A DNA stretch of 64,000 bases, taken from positions 4,898,001 through 4,962,000 of the forward strand of contig JAGTWJ010000002.1 of the NCBI GenBank assembly GCA_020064725.1, given 5' to 3'. A program made the position numbers and the translations under genes. The DNA comes from Drechslerella dactyloides. Its lineage: Eukaryota; Ascomycota; Orbiliomycetes; Orbiliales; Orbiliaceae. The notes below the pieces were generated by a model, which searched no databases, was not told the origin of the DNA, and saw nothing but the letters and a program-made list of their open reading frames with translations. Shown here one piece after another: positions 10,573 to 24,243 of this stretch; the stretch's first letter is position 1; each line of letters starts with the position of its first letter.

Positions 10573-13500
10573 CTACCGACTCATCACGCTTCCCGCTCGC
10601 CGTCTGCCTTTTACGGCGCCAGTGGTACTGACTCCATTGACGCCGGCATCCATCGGCTTGGCTCCGAGCTTCATCTCGCCGACTCGTCGTAGCATCCCCA
10701 TCAGCGTCCGCCGCATCTCTTCGCTCAGGTCTTTGCTCAGCAGCTCTATCGCGACGGGGTAGAAGGCCGTGATGTTCCGCTCGAAGTCCGGATCCGGGAA
10801 GGCGAGGTATCCTTCCATCACGTCGACGACGACAGGTTGCCAAGCGAGGATGTTGCGGTGCTGCGTTTCGCGGTCGAGGATAACGTAGCCGTGGATAATA
10901 TCAATACAGAGACTAAATCATGGTTAATGTTAGAATTCACATATGTGGAGGGTGCAGGGGGGTTGGCTGGCTACTCACGGGACTAGAGCTTCCTCGACAT
11001 CCCGCCGACTCTCCCGTCGCTCTGACTTGTCGTCGGCAAACATCCGGAACAGGATGGCAATGTAAGTCGCCGCGCTGGTGCTCTCCTGCTTTAACAGGTT
11101 CGGCGGCTGCTTCATGAACCCTTCCCTGAACAGCCGCATCCGCAGCTCCTTGTCATTGTTGAACTTCCTGGCAAACGCAAAGCTCTTCTTCAACAGGGCC
11201 ATGAGGCGTAGCAGTTCCGGCGACGGGATGAGGTTGTACACGTCGTCGTTCGAGAAGAGCTCGGAGACAGTCTCGATCATGAGGCCTTGGAGGACGCATT
11301 TGGTGATTATACGCGCAAAGTAGCGTTTTCGGGCAGCGGTGACGGGGACGGCGATTTGCGGTATCGCGGTGGGCGGGCGGTAGTCTTCCAGCGGCTGTTC
11401 GGAGGTCGGTTCCTCGCGGACGTCTTCTTCGGGTTGCTGCCCGTCTGTTTCTGCGGGTGTATCTTTGAGGCCGCCCGGTGTTTCCAGCCCATCGATCTTG
11501 AGCCCGTTGCTTTCCTCGGTGACTAGAACGTCTTCCTTAAGCTCGCCGTCATCATCCAGACCACCACCAGTGCTGATCGAGGCCGAGCTGCTACTTGCCG
11601 CCACCGTCGACACGCTGACGGCGCTGAACAGCTGGTATGCGGTCGTCCTCTCGAACAGCACGACAAAAGCGCCTACAATCTTGCCCCAGTGCTCCTTCTC
11701 TAGCTTGCGCACATTCTGCAGAATCAGTTGCTGCAAGCAGGAGCTCCCTATCCGCGCGATCGTATCGTTCTCCTGGCAGATACACGTGATAAGCAGCTCC
11801 AGGAACCCGTCTAGCATCCGCGATAAGTTTGCAAAGAAGTGCGTAAACAGCTGTATCAGATTTCTCAGCGCCTGGATCATCGTCGTCGACAGCCATACCG
11901 TCATATCCTCGTGGTTGCTGAACCGGGACATCTCGCTCTTGCTCTTGAGGACCATGAAGATGGGGAACAGCAGCTGTCGGCAGACGAGGTCCCAGAACGC
12001 CTCGGGGTAAGCCGCGCCGTATGCGACAAGCGTGTCGAAGAGATGGTTGAGCGCACGGCTTCTGACCTCCAGGTCTTCGCCGGTCATGAGCACGTCGTGG
12101 AATGCAAACAGCACCGGAAACCAAAACTTGACCATGGGGTCTTCCTTCGCAGTCTTGATCTTCGCGCCACCCATGACCGTCTCCATCCCGTTTCCGTTTT
12201 CCGTTCCCGAGTTCGCGGAGCCGTTCGGGCCGGAAAAGTCGGCAGATTTAGGCGAGAGGGGGCATTCGGGCGTGTCGAGCATTCGCGGAACAATGGTCTT
12301 GAGAATCTCGATAGCTTGTAACGAGATCCGCTGGAACCGCAGATTCTTCGCGAACTCCGTCAGGCAGACGACGAGGTCTGAGAATGCCCCTTGCGCGATA
12401 ATCACGCCAAACCTCTCCTTGTAGATTGACTGCACAGACTTGAATGCAAATTCGACAATATTATCTACAATCGATATCGTTAGCCAGAGCACCATAACTT
12501 TCATTCGTATTGCAGGTAGTCGTACCATATTGCTCCTTCGCCGCAAAACTGTAGGTGCCAAACATCGTTCTCCACCCAGACTTGATCATATTTCCCCTGG
12601 CCTGCAGCATCTGATTCAAGCACTGCAGCACCATATCCTTTACCTTGGCATGCGAGCTGTTCGCCATAACGTGCTCGAATGGCTTCAAGAAGTCTTTCTG
12701 GAACCGGAAATGCGGCAGCTCCTGGATCTCCAAGAACCGCATACTCAGCTGCCGTAGCGAATCCAGCGCGAAGAAAACAATACTCGTGTTCGGCAGGCAG
12801 CCGACATTGTTAAAGTGCTCGCCGAGGATCGCCCAGATGTTCGACCACTCGAATCTGATACGGTTCATGTTGTAGAAACTGATCTCGACCAGCTTTTGCA
12901 GGCTGAACATCCGCGGGCTTTCGCTCGCGCCGGAAGACTGCACCTCCTGCCATGAGACCTCGCACAACGCCCGCACGAAATGCACGATGGCGTCGCCGTT
13001 CAGCTTTGAACTGTTTGCGAAGATCTTGTCGACGGCGATGACAACTTCTCGGCTCCGCGACTCCTCGGCCACGTCCGCCGAGTAGTTTGGCATCTTGTTG
13101 CGCAGCGACTTGGACGACCGCGTCGAATGGAAAGAGGACCGGCGGTCGTCGCCCAGTCCCGAGCGTAACGACTTGTTCATGTCCGGCAGCGAACCTTCGT
13201 CGACGCCCTGAGAGATCAGTTGGAACCGCTCCAGCTGGCTGACGGCCAGCAGCACGTCTTTCCACGAGGTCTTGAGCAGGTTTCCTTCCGTCTGAGCAAC
13301 ATCGAGGAGGACTTTGAGGGCCTCCACGTTCTTCGGCTTCATCTCACTGAGGTTACTCAGCTGCGTAAACCGAGTGAGCGCGCCGACGAAGGATATCCGC
13401 GGCAGCTCCAAGTCGAACAGACAGCTGATCTTGATCGCCAGCTTGAAGCCTTCCATGCAGAGTCTGATGCTCTCCAGGTCCGAGGAGTCCTGCGTGGGGC

Positions 13501-16500
13501 CGCTGAGTCCGCTGAGGAACGACATCCACACCGTCTCGAACATTGGTCCGATGTGCTTGAAGCTCGACGCGTGGACGAATCGAATCGACGTGTTGACCTT
13601 CTTCGAACTCGTCCTCTGGGATCTCAGCAGGGTCTTGAAGAGTTGTTCGGTCTTGTTGGCCATCTCTTCTGACGCCTGCATGTAAGCTTCCCTCTGCAGG
13701 TCCCGGCCAACCGTCGCGAGAGCCTGGCCGATACCGGACGCCAGACCCGCGTTCTTCTGCGATGCCTCCTTTCCTTCCCGGATCGCCTCCTTCTCGGACT
13801 CCAGGATGATTTCATTCTGCCCAATCTCGTCGAATATGCCGCTGAGGTACTCGTTCGGCAAGTCCGCGTTGTCGTTGATACCGCGGTTGTTCTTGATGAA
13901 GTCCTCCTTCGTCATTCGCTTCTTGACCTTGGCCGAATGCTGGTCGACGTTCAGCATAATGACCGAGTACGCCAACACGTAGGCCGTATCGGCATTCGCA
14001 AACGCGTTCGGGTTGCCGGAGATGTACCGCTCGGCGAACTTTAGCATAAGCCGATCGATCTTCTGACCTTCGCCGGGCAGTCTGAACGTCTGCAGGAACC
14101 TACGGAGAGCATCGACGTATCGCATCCGGGTGAAATCGAGAAGGTCAACGAAGGCGTGCATAATGTCAATGTTCTCCTGGTCGCCCTCGCCGAGGTACTC
14201 GCCGATTTTGCCCTTATCCAGGACGCTGTTATAGCTGAGCAGGAACTCTGCGATGTCGCGTGGCTCTTTACTCTTTATAAACCCTTGCTCCAAGAGGGCT
14301 TTGACGCCATGCTTGGGCTTGAAATTAAACTTGCGGACGCACTCCGACAGCGCGTTCTTGCGCAGCTTCGACTTTTCGAATTGGCTGGGGTCATCGGAGA
14401 TCGTGAAGCCGTTGAGGTCCGGGTTGGAGGACATGCGGCGGTCGACTTCCAGTTGGGGTGTGCCGGGGCCGCTCAGGCCTCGTATCGGCGTGTGCTCGAA
14501 CGACTCGCGGTTGTCCACTGATTCTCGCGATGCGTTTTCCTGCGCGGTTGCAGCTTCGATGCCCTTGTGCGCCCACGATACCAACGACCGGAGCGCTTCC
14601 ACGAGACATTCCATACTATGGCGTTTAAGGATATATTCCGGTGGATACAACCCTTCCGTCTGGTGGCCGGGAGGCGGGGCCGATGCGATAGAGCTTATGG
14701 AGAATGACGCGGGCAGATGTATCATGTGGTAGTGGCCATCCGCGCCGCGCCTGGGGTGATTGTCAATGTACGCTTGCTGCTGCAGGTTGCTCATGCTAAC
14801 CGGCAGCGCGGCGACCTTGGAGATATGCTCAATGATCCGCTGGAAGAGGTTGTCGAGCGCGTTGCGGTCGCAGTCGTAGTTGAGGTAGATTTCGACGAGG
14901 GCCTTGGGGTCGGACGAGATGCATTCGAAGAGCTCGAGGATGGAGTGTTTTTGATGGAGGCTCGAGTTCTTGTTCTCAAGGATGGCGAGGTATATTTCCT
15001 TTATGAACACCTCCATCTCTTTCTACATGCGGCGATTGTAGTTAGCATTCGCAAACACCAGTCTTTGTCAGAAGCAAGCCATGTGAGAATATACCTTGAG
15101 GGCGCTCCTCATGTCCCGGACCACCAGCCAGAAAATCTGGCTGCAGATTTCGAATACCCAGGGTACAGCGCTCGCGGCATTGCGGCTGAGCGAGAGACAC
15201 AGATACTGCTTTATAGCCTGTACGAACTGCGTGGGCTGCTCCGTGCCGCTGCCCTTGATGGTGACGAGCGGGTTCGTGAACACGAGGGTGTGCTGCTTCA
15301 GTATCGTATGGATGAGGTGCAGCGACAGGAGCTTACTCCTCATGCCATGGCACTTGAGGTCGGCAATCTGCTCCGGCGGTAGCACCTTGATCGAGAGCTT
15401 GCACATCGCGCGGAAGACCAGGAAGATGTCCTTTGTGAATATCTCGTCCTCGATCTCCTGTTCCGTTGACGGGGTATGCGAGGAATCGGCATGAGCGCTG
15501 CCGCCGTTGACACGACCGCCATGCTGCCCGACCGTCACCGTCGTGGGCGCGTTATCCATAATCTTCTCGTCGTCAAAGCTCTTCCGGTGCTCGAAACTCT
15601 GCAGCGTGATCTTCTCGCCAGGGGCCACGATGGGCGTTGACCCGCCGTTCGGATTCTGCGCTTCGCCACCGGAGGCCGTGCCGGATTCCTCGTCGCCGTC
15701 GTGTGTGTCAGCGGTACTCGACGGGGCGTTGACGGTCGTAGTGCTACCCCCCACATCCTGCAGACCGCCGAGCTCCGTCCCCGCTTCGCGGGCCATGATC
15801 CTCGTCTTCATCCGCTCAAAGACGACGTTGACCATCTGCGTCAGCGCGCCCTGCGCGACTGTCTGGTTCGCTGTGTTCCGGCTGAGGAGGAAGATGTTGT
15901 ATATCTGTCGGATGGACTTGAGCAGTCCTGCGCCGTGGACGACGAATTTATCGTTGAGCACAGCCGAGAGCAGCGCCTTGATGATCTGCATCTGGACTTT
16001 ATCGTCGGTGACATCGCCGATGAAGCAGCCGGCGATAGTGTCAATGGCGCGCTCGATCAGGGGAGTCGTGGCAGCGGGGGGAGAAGCGGTAAAGTAGCCG
16101 TAGGAGATGAGTTTGTCGATGCTGTCGAGCGCGGGGACGGTCAGGGTGGTCGTGTGCGTGAGGCATGCGAGTCGCAGCGGCTCGAAGACGATTTCGGGGT
16201 CCGGTGCATGCGGGGCCATGTCGCGGATGGCCTCGACGGCACGACGGGTGGCCTCGGCGAGGTCGGCACGCCGTCGGGCATCGCGGCTGGCGGCAATGAT
16301 CTCGAGAGTCTGGACGATGAAGACGGTGGAGGGGAGGTTATAGCGGATCGGCTGAGCATGGTTCGGGGTTGGATTCGCGGGTCGCGGCAGCGGCGGGGCG
16401 GATGAAGAAGACGAAGAGTCCGGCCGTGCGGTTGGAGGGGAGTGTTGGATGGAAGGCGAATCGGATGATGTCGTGACGATTTGAGGAGGTGGGGTGGAGG

Positions 16501-17038
16501 GGGTAGCAGAGGTCGGCCGAGCGGGCTCTTCCTCCTCTGCATCGTGAGCTGCAGGCGGCAGCTGGCTTCCTTCAATACCCAGGCCGGTTGGAGACTCCGT
16601 AGGCTCAGCAGGCGAGTCGCTCGATTCCGTCGGCGCGCCGGCATCGTGCTCCACGGCCGATATCGTGATCTCATCGCCCGCCGGTAGAGCAGCAGCAGGG
16701 GTAGCAGGTATCGAGTCCGTCGTCCGTTCTCCACCGTCAGCAGCATCGTCCGACGCTTCCTCTGCACTCTCGGATTCACGGACGTCCGCTCCATCTCCCA
16801 CTTCTCCATCTATGTCCGCATGCTCCACTCGCTCCTCCTCCTCAACCACTGTCTCAAGCCCATCCCCACCAGCGCCCGCCGGTTCGCCCTCGGCATCGGC
16901 ATCGGCATCGGCATCGGCATCGGCATCGTGATGGCTGACGACGACGACACCATCGTCCGTCTCGCCGCCATCACTCGCAACGGGAAGACTGATCCCGTCG
17001 CCTTCCGGCAGCGCGGTCTTCTCCCCTGTATCCGTCAT
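10573..17038 (-). CDS. SEC7: Sec7, large Arf guanine-nucleotide exchange factor (2088 aa)
   Basis: Trans-Golgi exchange factor that loads Arf GTPases with GTP. Four exons on the minus strand: 17038-15095, 15022-12526, 12464-10979, 10912-10573, phases 0/1/2 consistent. The first 200 residues are acidic and low-complexity, with an Asp-Ala repeat from six cggcat hexamers at 16891-16926. The DCB-like region follows (about 240-640). Exon 2 opens with the HUS region (ISSDPKALVEIYLNYDC). The catalytic SEC7 domain (about 860-1060) has the glutamic finger in FRLPGEGQKIDR (Glu about 966) and the Arf-contacting segment AYSVIMLNVDQHS. The remainder is HDS-type repeats, ending with a 113-residue final exon (IDIIHGYVILDRETQHRN ...). 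Yeast Sec7 is about 2010 aa, so the length fits. It is convergent with the Spf1 gene. Confidence 0.95.
16891..16926. repeat. Six perfect hexamers (cggcat) inside Sec7 exon 1
   Basis: A perfect in-frame hexanucleotide microsatellite that codes for alternating Asp-Ala in the acidic N-terminal region of Sec7. Being a multiple of three, it can change copy number without shifting the frame. Confidence 0.95.
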
Positions 17039-18474
17039 GGAGGCAGTATCCGCAGCCAGCCAGCAGCCAGTTCCAGAAGGTAAGGTAAGTCGACAGCGCA
17101 GACAGCAGAATACGGCACGGTATAGCTGGCAGGTAGATAGGTGTTAAGTGCTAGGTAGACCAGCCAGCTAGCAAGGCGAAGGCGACGCGCGTGCGCGGAT
17201 GGAGTGGGTCTGTCGGGTCGGGTCTGGTCCGTAGTGAGTGCTCGATCGAGTTACGTACGCAGGCCCGGCACCTGCACCTGTACCTGTCGAAGGGGAGAAG
17301 ATGCAACCAGCGCCGCGAACATCGGCGACGGCCGTATGGTAGTTTCTTTCGTTCGTTCGTTCGTTAGTTCGATGTTTCAAGACGCCGTCCGTGGTGCAGC
17401 GGAGGGAGGAAGCGTGGGAAGGCTGGAGGGTTGTTTAGAATGGACGGATGGTGGGTGGGTACCGTGGATTGGGCGGTGCTGCTGTGATGCCAGGTGGTGT
17501 CTTGGGTGCAGAGACGCAGCTGAGGCGGTCGGAAGCACAAGCACGGGCGTGCCAAACTCAGCACAGGGGGGAGCCCAAAGGGTAAACTCCAGTCGAGACG
17601 ATGGATGCACGACCCAGGTCGGAAGAAGGCGACGATGATGACGATGATGATGGTGATGAAGATGAAGATGCAAGTCAGATGGCGATGCGGTCCAATGGGT
17701 TCCACGAAGCAGGGCAGCCGGAGCACAGCCCGGTAAGCTGCTGCTAATTACCACTTCCAAGCAGCACCGTTAACTTGCCGCCGTTTGTTTCGCCGGCGCA
17801 CCCAAAACAGCCGCCCGCCGGCCAACGTTGCCGCGCCGAGAATTCATTCCACCCGCCCATTCCGCAATACAAAACACCGCCCTGAGATCCCAATATCACA
17901 TACAGCATACTACCTTACGTATGTACATGTACCTATTATATTATACCAGTCCCTGTCTCATTTCCCGTTCTCGCTCTCGTTCTTAAACTAAGCTACACAG
18001 GAGCCGTGCAATTACTAATCATGCCGCGCCGTCCGTCCAGCAGAGCTTGGATCGAAGTGAGTGCCTATGATATAACCCGTGGAGTGGAATCAACGAAAGA
18101 CAGAAGAAGAAGTAAATCAAATAGCTAGCTCTCGAATCGTCCATGCCTCATGCATTTAATACATAATCCATCGCTCGTGACGTAATCGAAAAGCTACAGC
18201 TAGCCATCCATTTATATAATAGAAAAGAAAAAAGTGCAAAAACAAAAAATCCGAAAAGGGCTACAGCTGGGCTCGAAAAAAAGAAAGAAAAGGAGGGGGA
18301 TCCGAGACTTCCGTCCATGAAAATTTATAAAATATCAACCTCCGCTCCCGCTGTTTGTCATATCGTAACCCGCTTGCCGACGCAGCAATTCGATTCGCGA
18401 ACGGCATGATTTTTGTAATTTTATTTTCCCCGTCTCTTCCTCGACTTGTCGTAACGTAACTTGACTTTGGCCGT
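17039..18474. other. Intergenic: Sec7 promoter and GYF gene 3' flank
   Basis: No supported gene. Features seen: short ggta/gtag-rich runs near 17100-17160, a (cgtt)n run at 17348-17366, a (gatgat)-rich purine tract at 17630-17675, and an A-rich stretch at 18220-18300 next to the 3' end of the GYF gene. Confidence 0.5.
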
Positions 18475-21400
18475 TCACCTCTTCTTCTTCTTCCCCTGCA
18501 CGACCTTAAAGCTCCCACTCCCCAGCCCTGCATCTCCACCCGCCGCAGAGGAACCCGCGCTCGCAGTGGTGTCTCGCCCCTTCTTCGCAACCTCGTTCCA
18601 GCCGCCGTTGGCATTGCCTTTACCGTCGTCCGCGTGAGGACCGTGGTCGACAACCACACCCTGCTGCGCGAGCTTGCGGCGCCGCACAAACTCCTCCGCG
18701 AACCGCCGCCCGTCAATCGTCGTGGACTGCTGGTACACGCTGTCGCTGATCAGGTCGACTTCGAGAGGAAATGACATTATCATGTTCAAAAAGTCGTCCA
18801 CTGCAATTTTCAAAATCCAATTAGCTCCTTTTCCCTCATAAAAACAGTGTGGTATGTAAGGGACGTACCGTTGACACCGGCGTTCAGTCCTTTCAGATTG
18901 AGCTTGCACCACTTCATAAACTCGTCCTGCGCCGTCTTTTGCGCTGTCGGCGCAGTCGCGGGCGTCGCGGGCTTCTTCGCACTCTTGGCCGCAGACGCGG
19001 TCGCCAGGACGGCCTTCGCCGCGGGTTGAGGGCTGGTAACGGTTGCCGGCGCGCCAATCTTCTTCCCGCCGGCGCCAACCGTCGTCCAGGCGCCGCCGGT
19101 CACAGTCGCCGCGACACCAGGCGTGGGAGCTGCAGCCGCAGCCGCGGCTTTCGACGCCCACTCCGAGCGACGGATGGCGCTACCACCGGCCGCGGGTGTG
19201 ACCGCAGGAGACGAGGCGGAAGAAGTCGACAATGCGGACTGCGCGATAGCCTTTTGCTTGCGTGCCTCCTCTTCCTTTTGGATCTGTGCGAGAGTCTTCT
19301 TGCTCGTCGACGAAGTGTTGGTTTTCGCAAGCGGCTTCGCCCACGCGCTGATACCCGGCGGCGCGGAGCCGGAGGCGGAAGGCGTCGACGACGACGTAGC
19401 CCAGGTGGATGACGACGGGAGCCCGGACGCCGGCGCCAAAGGAGCGGTAGCCGCAGCAATAGCGGCCTGTTGAGCCTGCTCTTGACGGCGAGCCTCCAGG
19501 GCAGCAGCCTCGGCCTTAGCGAGCTGCTTGGCCTGGTTCTCTTGGATCTCCTTCAGCGACGGGCCCTTCTGGTGCGTAACCGTCTCGAGGTCCTTCGCCC
19601 ACGGCGCGATCGAGGCGGCGGGGATTTCAGCGTGCCCCACCGATGGCGACTTTGCAACGGACTGAGCGGTCGAAGGGCGAGGAGAAGTGACGGATTTGGC
19701 GGGTGCTGGGAAAGGCATGGGCATCGCCGACTGAGGAACGGTGCCCCAGGGATTCTTGGGAGGTTCGGGGTGCGCCAGGGAGGAGGTTGGAGGAGAAGTA
19801 GGGGTAAATTGGCGTTCGTAATCATGGTCTTCATCATGGTTATTCAAAGATTCATTCGCAATGCTTGGTTCGTTCGTACTCGCTTCATCAGTATAGGTAC
19901 CTGCTGCTCGTAATTGGAGCTCTTGTTGGTGTTGTTGATGATGTAGTTGTTGTTGTAGCTGTTCCTGAGCGCCCAGACCAGCGGAGGAGGCAGCCGTCGC
20001 ATGGATTTCGTTATCGGCCGCCGGAGCTACCACGCCTTGCGACACACGGGAGGCAAAGTCAACATCTTGACCCGGGAAATAACCACCAAAGTGCGGCTGC
20101 TGTCCGGGCTCGATTTGCTGTTGCCTGCGAATGTTCTCCTCGTGCTGCTGTATCTGTAGTTGGTGTTGCTTCTGGAAGAGTTCGTATTCATCGTCGAGGG
20201 CCGTACCGCTCATATCGGGCCTAGTATCGTTGTCAAAACCTACATCTTGCGTCATATCTATAGCATCATCGCCAGCAGCTACCTGATGGGGTATGTCCCG
20301 TTGAATCCCGGCTTGCTGTCCTTGGACCAGACCCTGAAACCCAATCTGCTGCTGCTGCTGCGGATGCTGCTGTTGTCCCATGGCCTGCTGGATCAGTTGG
20401 GCGCGCTGCTGCTGCTGCCTTTCCATCATCTGCTGCTGCGTCGGGAACTGCCGCGCCATTTGAGCTCTCTGCCGCTCAAGTAGCTGCGCCTGCTCTCGCG
20501 TGGTCTGCGGGGTCTGCGGGCCCGCGCTGGACGGCCCGCCAAACCCCTGGGGTTGTTGCATGGGTCCGCCAGGGAATCCATGCTGCGCTCCACCAAAGTC
20601 CTCTCTGCTCGGGCCAAACCCTTCCAACGACGGGTTGGACGTCGTGTGTCTGAGTTCGCCAAACGCACCGGGTTGGTTGGGAGGATTGGGCGGGACGCCG
20701 AACGCGCCGGGGCTCTGCAACGTCCCCAGACTCGGCTGGCTGTGCAGACTCGTCTGGGACGGATGGTGGTGCAGGGACTCCTGGCTCAGTCGGGACATGT
20801 GCTGCGCCGCGGCCACTTGCTTAGCGATGACCTGCTGCTGCACAAGGAACTCGCGTTGGCGCGCCATGAGGTACTGCTCTTCCTGCTTGCGTCTCTCGAG
20901 CGCATTTTGCTGCTCCGCCGTCAGAGTAGTACCAAAAGTTGGGAAAGCACCAGGGAACGGCGGCTGCACGATGCCGTTCGCCGCGTCGATGGTGTTCTGG
21001 CCCCAGGGGTTGGGAGCCTGCCAGCCCGCGCCCGGTGGGAAAGCCGGCCCTTGCATCGGAATCAGGAACGGTTCTCTCGAGTTTCCGACCCGTCTGATGA
21101 ACTGGCCCAGGGGCTCGAACTCCGTGTCCTCCTGGCGTTTGATCACGAGGTCCGGCTGGAAAAAGCCGGCCTTGTACCAGTCGTGCATTTCCAGCCCTGA
21201 GAATGGGCCTTGTATCTTGCCGGTGGGATCCTTGTAGACCCAGGAAATCTTGTCCGGCATGATCATGATGTGACCCGCCGAGCTTCGCTGCGAAGGTGGC
21301 TGGCTTGAAGACGAAGGTTGCGGTCCTCCACCGGGAGTCGATGCGCCAGGAGGGAGCTGGTGGAGCGACGAAATCGAGTTCGAATGAGTGAGAGTTGGGA

Positions 21401-24243
21401 AGGAGGCTCTCGGCTGAATCTGTTGGTGTCCAGGCGGCATCTGTGGAAGCTGACCCGCCGCTTGAGCATCGGGGTCACCAGGGAAGAATAGATTGTCGCC
21501 ACCCATCAGCCCGCGGGGAGGTGCGATTGCCGCATCAGCCGAATTGCGATTGTCACCCCTCGCTCGATCGCTCAGAGCCAGAGCACGGAACGCCTCGTTG
21601 GGATCGAAAGCATCGTCTTCAACCAGCATCGAGCGGCCCTGCTGGCGTTGCTGTTCCTGGTGCTGTTGTAGCTGCTGAAGTTGTTGCTGCTGTTCAGCTG
21701 GGAACAACGCCCCCATTCGGCTTGGTCGCGCAGGCGCAGGCGGTAACGCGCCAGAAGAAGCACCACTAGGCGTGTTGATACCCGTGGAATCAGCGGAGGG
21801 ACCGAAGAATGACCCCCCAGATCCGATACCACCCATCCCTCCCGCGGTCTGCGGAGTGCCGGAGCCCAGGACGCCATCACGTGGGATCGGCGGGTTGGAC
21901 CAAAGACCAGGGGTTCCCAGCGGACCGTTGAAGCCCGACAGGCCCGCAAAATTAGACATGCCAGCGCCGATAATGCCAGCACTGGATGTCTGGCTACGGT
22001 CGCTGCCAGGCGCGGGACGGAAGCTGCGGAAGCCACCTAAAGAGTTCGCTTCTTCGTCGCCAGGGGCGTCCTCAGCTTCCGGGAGGGGGCTCTGATAAGG
22101 GTTTGTATCAGCAGGTGACAGAGGCTCCGAGCCCTGGGATCCGGACATGCCACTTCCAGCTTGTCCTTGCGTCTGGATGGAGTGGAATCCGGAGAGAGGG
22201 GTGTGCTGTCCTTGGCGGGTTGACGAAGGGCTGGCAACGTTGCTTCCAAGTCCCAGAGAGCTCAGCCCGGGTCCGAAGGCGCCACCCCCCATACCAGGGC
22301 CGCCGAGGTTCCGTGTGGGCGTACTCATGATGTTGCGTCCGATGGGGCCGGAACCGTGGTCGTTGAAGAAGGACGAGGGATCCTGTCCGAGGCCATGCGA
22401 AGCGCGCAGCTTGTCTTCCAGCGGATTGTCAACATCAAGGTCTCCCGGCTGGAGAGATTCGCGAGGATTGAAGGGATCCGTATCCGTGCTACGGGGACGC
22501 CGTCCGAATTCTCCACGATCGAATGCCGTCTCCGCTTCGGATTCCCGAGAAAGCTGCTGCAGTGACGATTCATGCGCAGCTTGACGTTCCGCATCCTCGG
22601 ACTTGGCATTCGGTTGAGATGGCTCGTCGGCGTCCTCGTTTTCTTCATCAAGCCTGTCGCCAATGAGACTTCGGCCGGTGGATCTCCCCACGCTACCGCC
22701 GATTTTCCTCTCATTCTCGCCCTTGGCAGCGGGGACGCCATCGTTGAGCACGAAGCTGCTGCTAACGCCGCCAAATGCACCGTTCGAGAACGCAGCAAAG
22801 GCAGATCCACCGGGGGTCACGGGACTGGAAACACCCCAGGCATTGCCGCCACCGCTCGCTTGACGTTTGAAGACCCCGCGGCCAGCACCTGCACCAGACT
22901 CCTCGTTATCACGGCCCTCGTCACCGCCTGACGCAAGGTACGACTGCGTTGTCCGAGCAACAAATCGGTCGAAGGGGTTGCCAGAGTCGTCGCCGGTGCC
23001 TCCTCGATCGTTACGGCGGCGGCCGATTGGGGGGAAGGGAGCGTTTTCGCCAGTGTCCCTACGTGGACGATTCCGAGTGGTTGGAGAAGCCGTTCCAGTA
23101 GGTGCAGGAGTTCCAGCGGACGAGGCCGACGGGTTCGATTTGTGGTAGCTTGTGTTCAGGTTCGTTGCCGAGATGGAGTTACGTGGCTGATTAGCTTGGT
23201 TGGGAAGGCCGCCGGATGTGCTGTTCGGGCCACCAGGAGTGTTCGGTGTCTGGTGGGACTTTTGTATAGAATTGACGCTCTGGAAGAGGTCCCTTTCCTC
23301 TGCAGTCCAGGGTTCTTGCGAAACAGGCCGCTCGTGGCCAAGAGTGTCCCAACAGGCCTCCGTACCATTGCCGTTCCGCTCCTTGGTGCCCCAGACGTTG
23401 CCGCCAAACAAGCCTTCCTTCTCGTTTTCGCTCAGCAAAAGTTTGTTGACTCGGACGGGGTCCGCGAGCTGGCCATTTAAATCCATCGAGTCGAATTTTT
23501 GCAGCAGGAAATCCTTCGAATATCTGTATGGGTTCGAGGGATCCCTGCCACCACCGCCCTTGCCTCCACCAATAGAATGCGGAGATTGATATGCGGTGGA
23601 TGACGAAGGAGTAGCGGTGCCGGACGAAGAAATATTCCCCGATGCTGACGCCAGAGTTACTGAAGAGTGTCCTCGATTGGTGTGAGACATGGTTGTTGAT
23701 AGCGAGGGACGTCTGGGTCCTGACTGGCTGGATGTGGAATTGCTAGCTGGGGTCGGCGCTGCTGCCGCTGTTGGCGTGACACCATTAGGAGGTCGACGAA
23801 CCCTGCTTGAGAATGCCGAGAGAAATTAGCTCAGACTGTTCCAGGGTGGTAGGGACAGCGAATCATGGGTCGTAAAGGAGGGAAGGATGCCACACGATGC
23901 ATGGAGTGAGGTGGGTGAGCAGACTCCAGGCCCGGGGCTGGCGAACAAGGAGGGGGAATCCGGATGGTAGAAGACCGGATAAGGCTGATTATCATGCATG
24001 AGATCGATCATCAAGGGATAGGGAGGGGTGGAATGAGGGGTAGGGGGGTGTGCACTGTAAAGTGGGGGAGGGGTCTAGCGGAGGGCAGATAGACACTTAC
24101 CGTTCGGCCTGCTGGCTGCCAGCAGGTGTGGGACCTCCAGCGGATGTGAGTCCTGCAGCCAGGGGGACGCCGTTCCCTAACGATCCGTCGTCCTTGGACG
24201 CGGCAGCATTTGTGGAAGAAGTCGCTGATGGTATTCCCGACAT
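18475..24243 (-). CDS. Very large GYF-domain protein, Smy2/Syh1 type (1800 aa)
   Basis: Probable adaptor that binds proline-rich partners in mRNA quality control or ER-to-Golgi traffic, by analogy with yeast Smy2/Syh1 and animal GIGYF. Three exons: 24243-24101, 23802-18869, 18800-18475, phases consistent; intron 1 is long for this window (298 nt). The single recognisable fold is the GYF domain at about residues 900-965: ISWVYKDPTGKIQGPFSG, then MHDWYKAGFF, with the GPF, Trp and GFF hallmarks. Everything else is low-complexity: Ser/Gly/Pro-rich N-terminal 890 residues, then long Gln-rich coiled-coil-like segments (about 1000-1300) and Ala/Ser/Thr-rich text. The last exon encodes a compact helical piece (VDDFLNMIMSFPLEVDLISD) and a Lys-rich end. 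Start ATG 24243 (MSGIPSATSS) has an upstream in-frame ATG at 24315 that would add 24 hydrophobic and His/Thr-rich residues; I prefer 24243. Confidence 0.88.
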
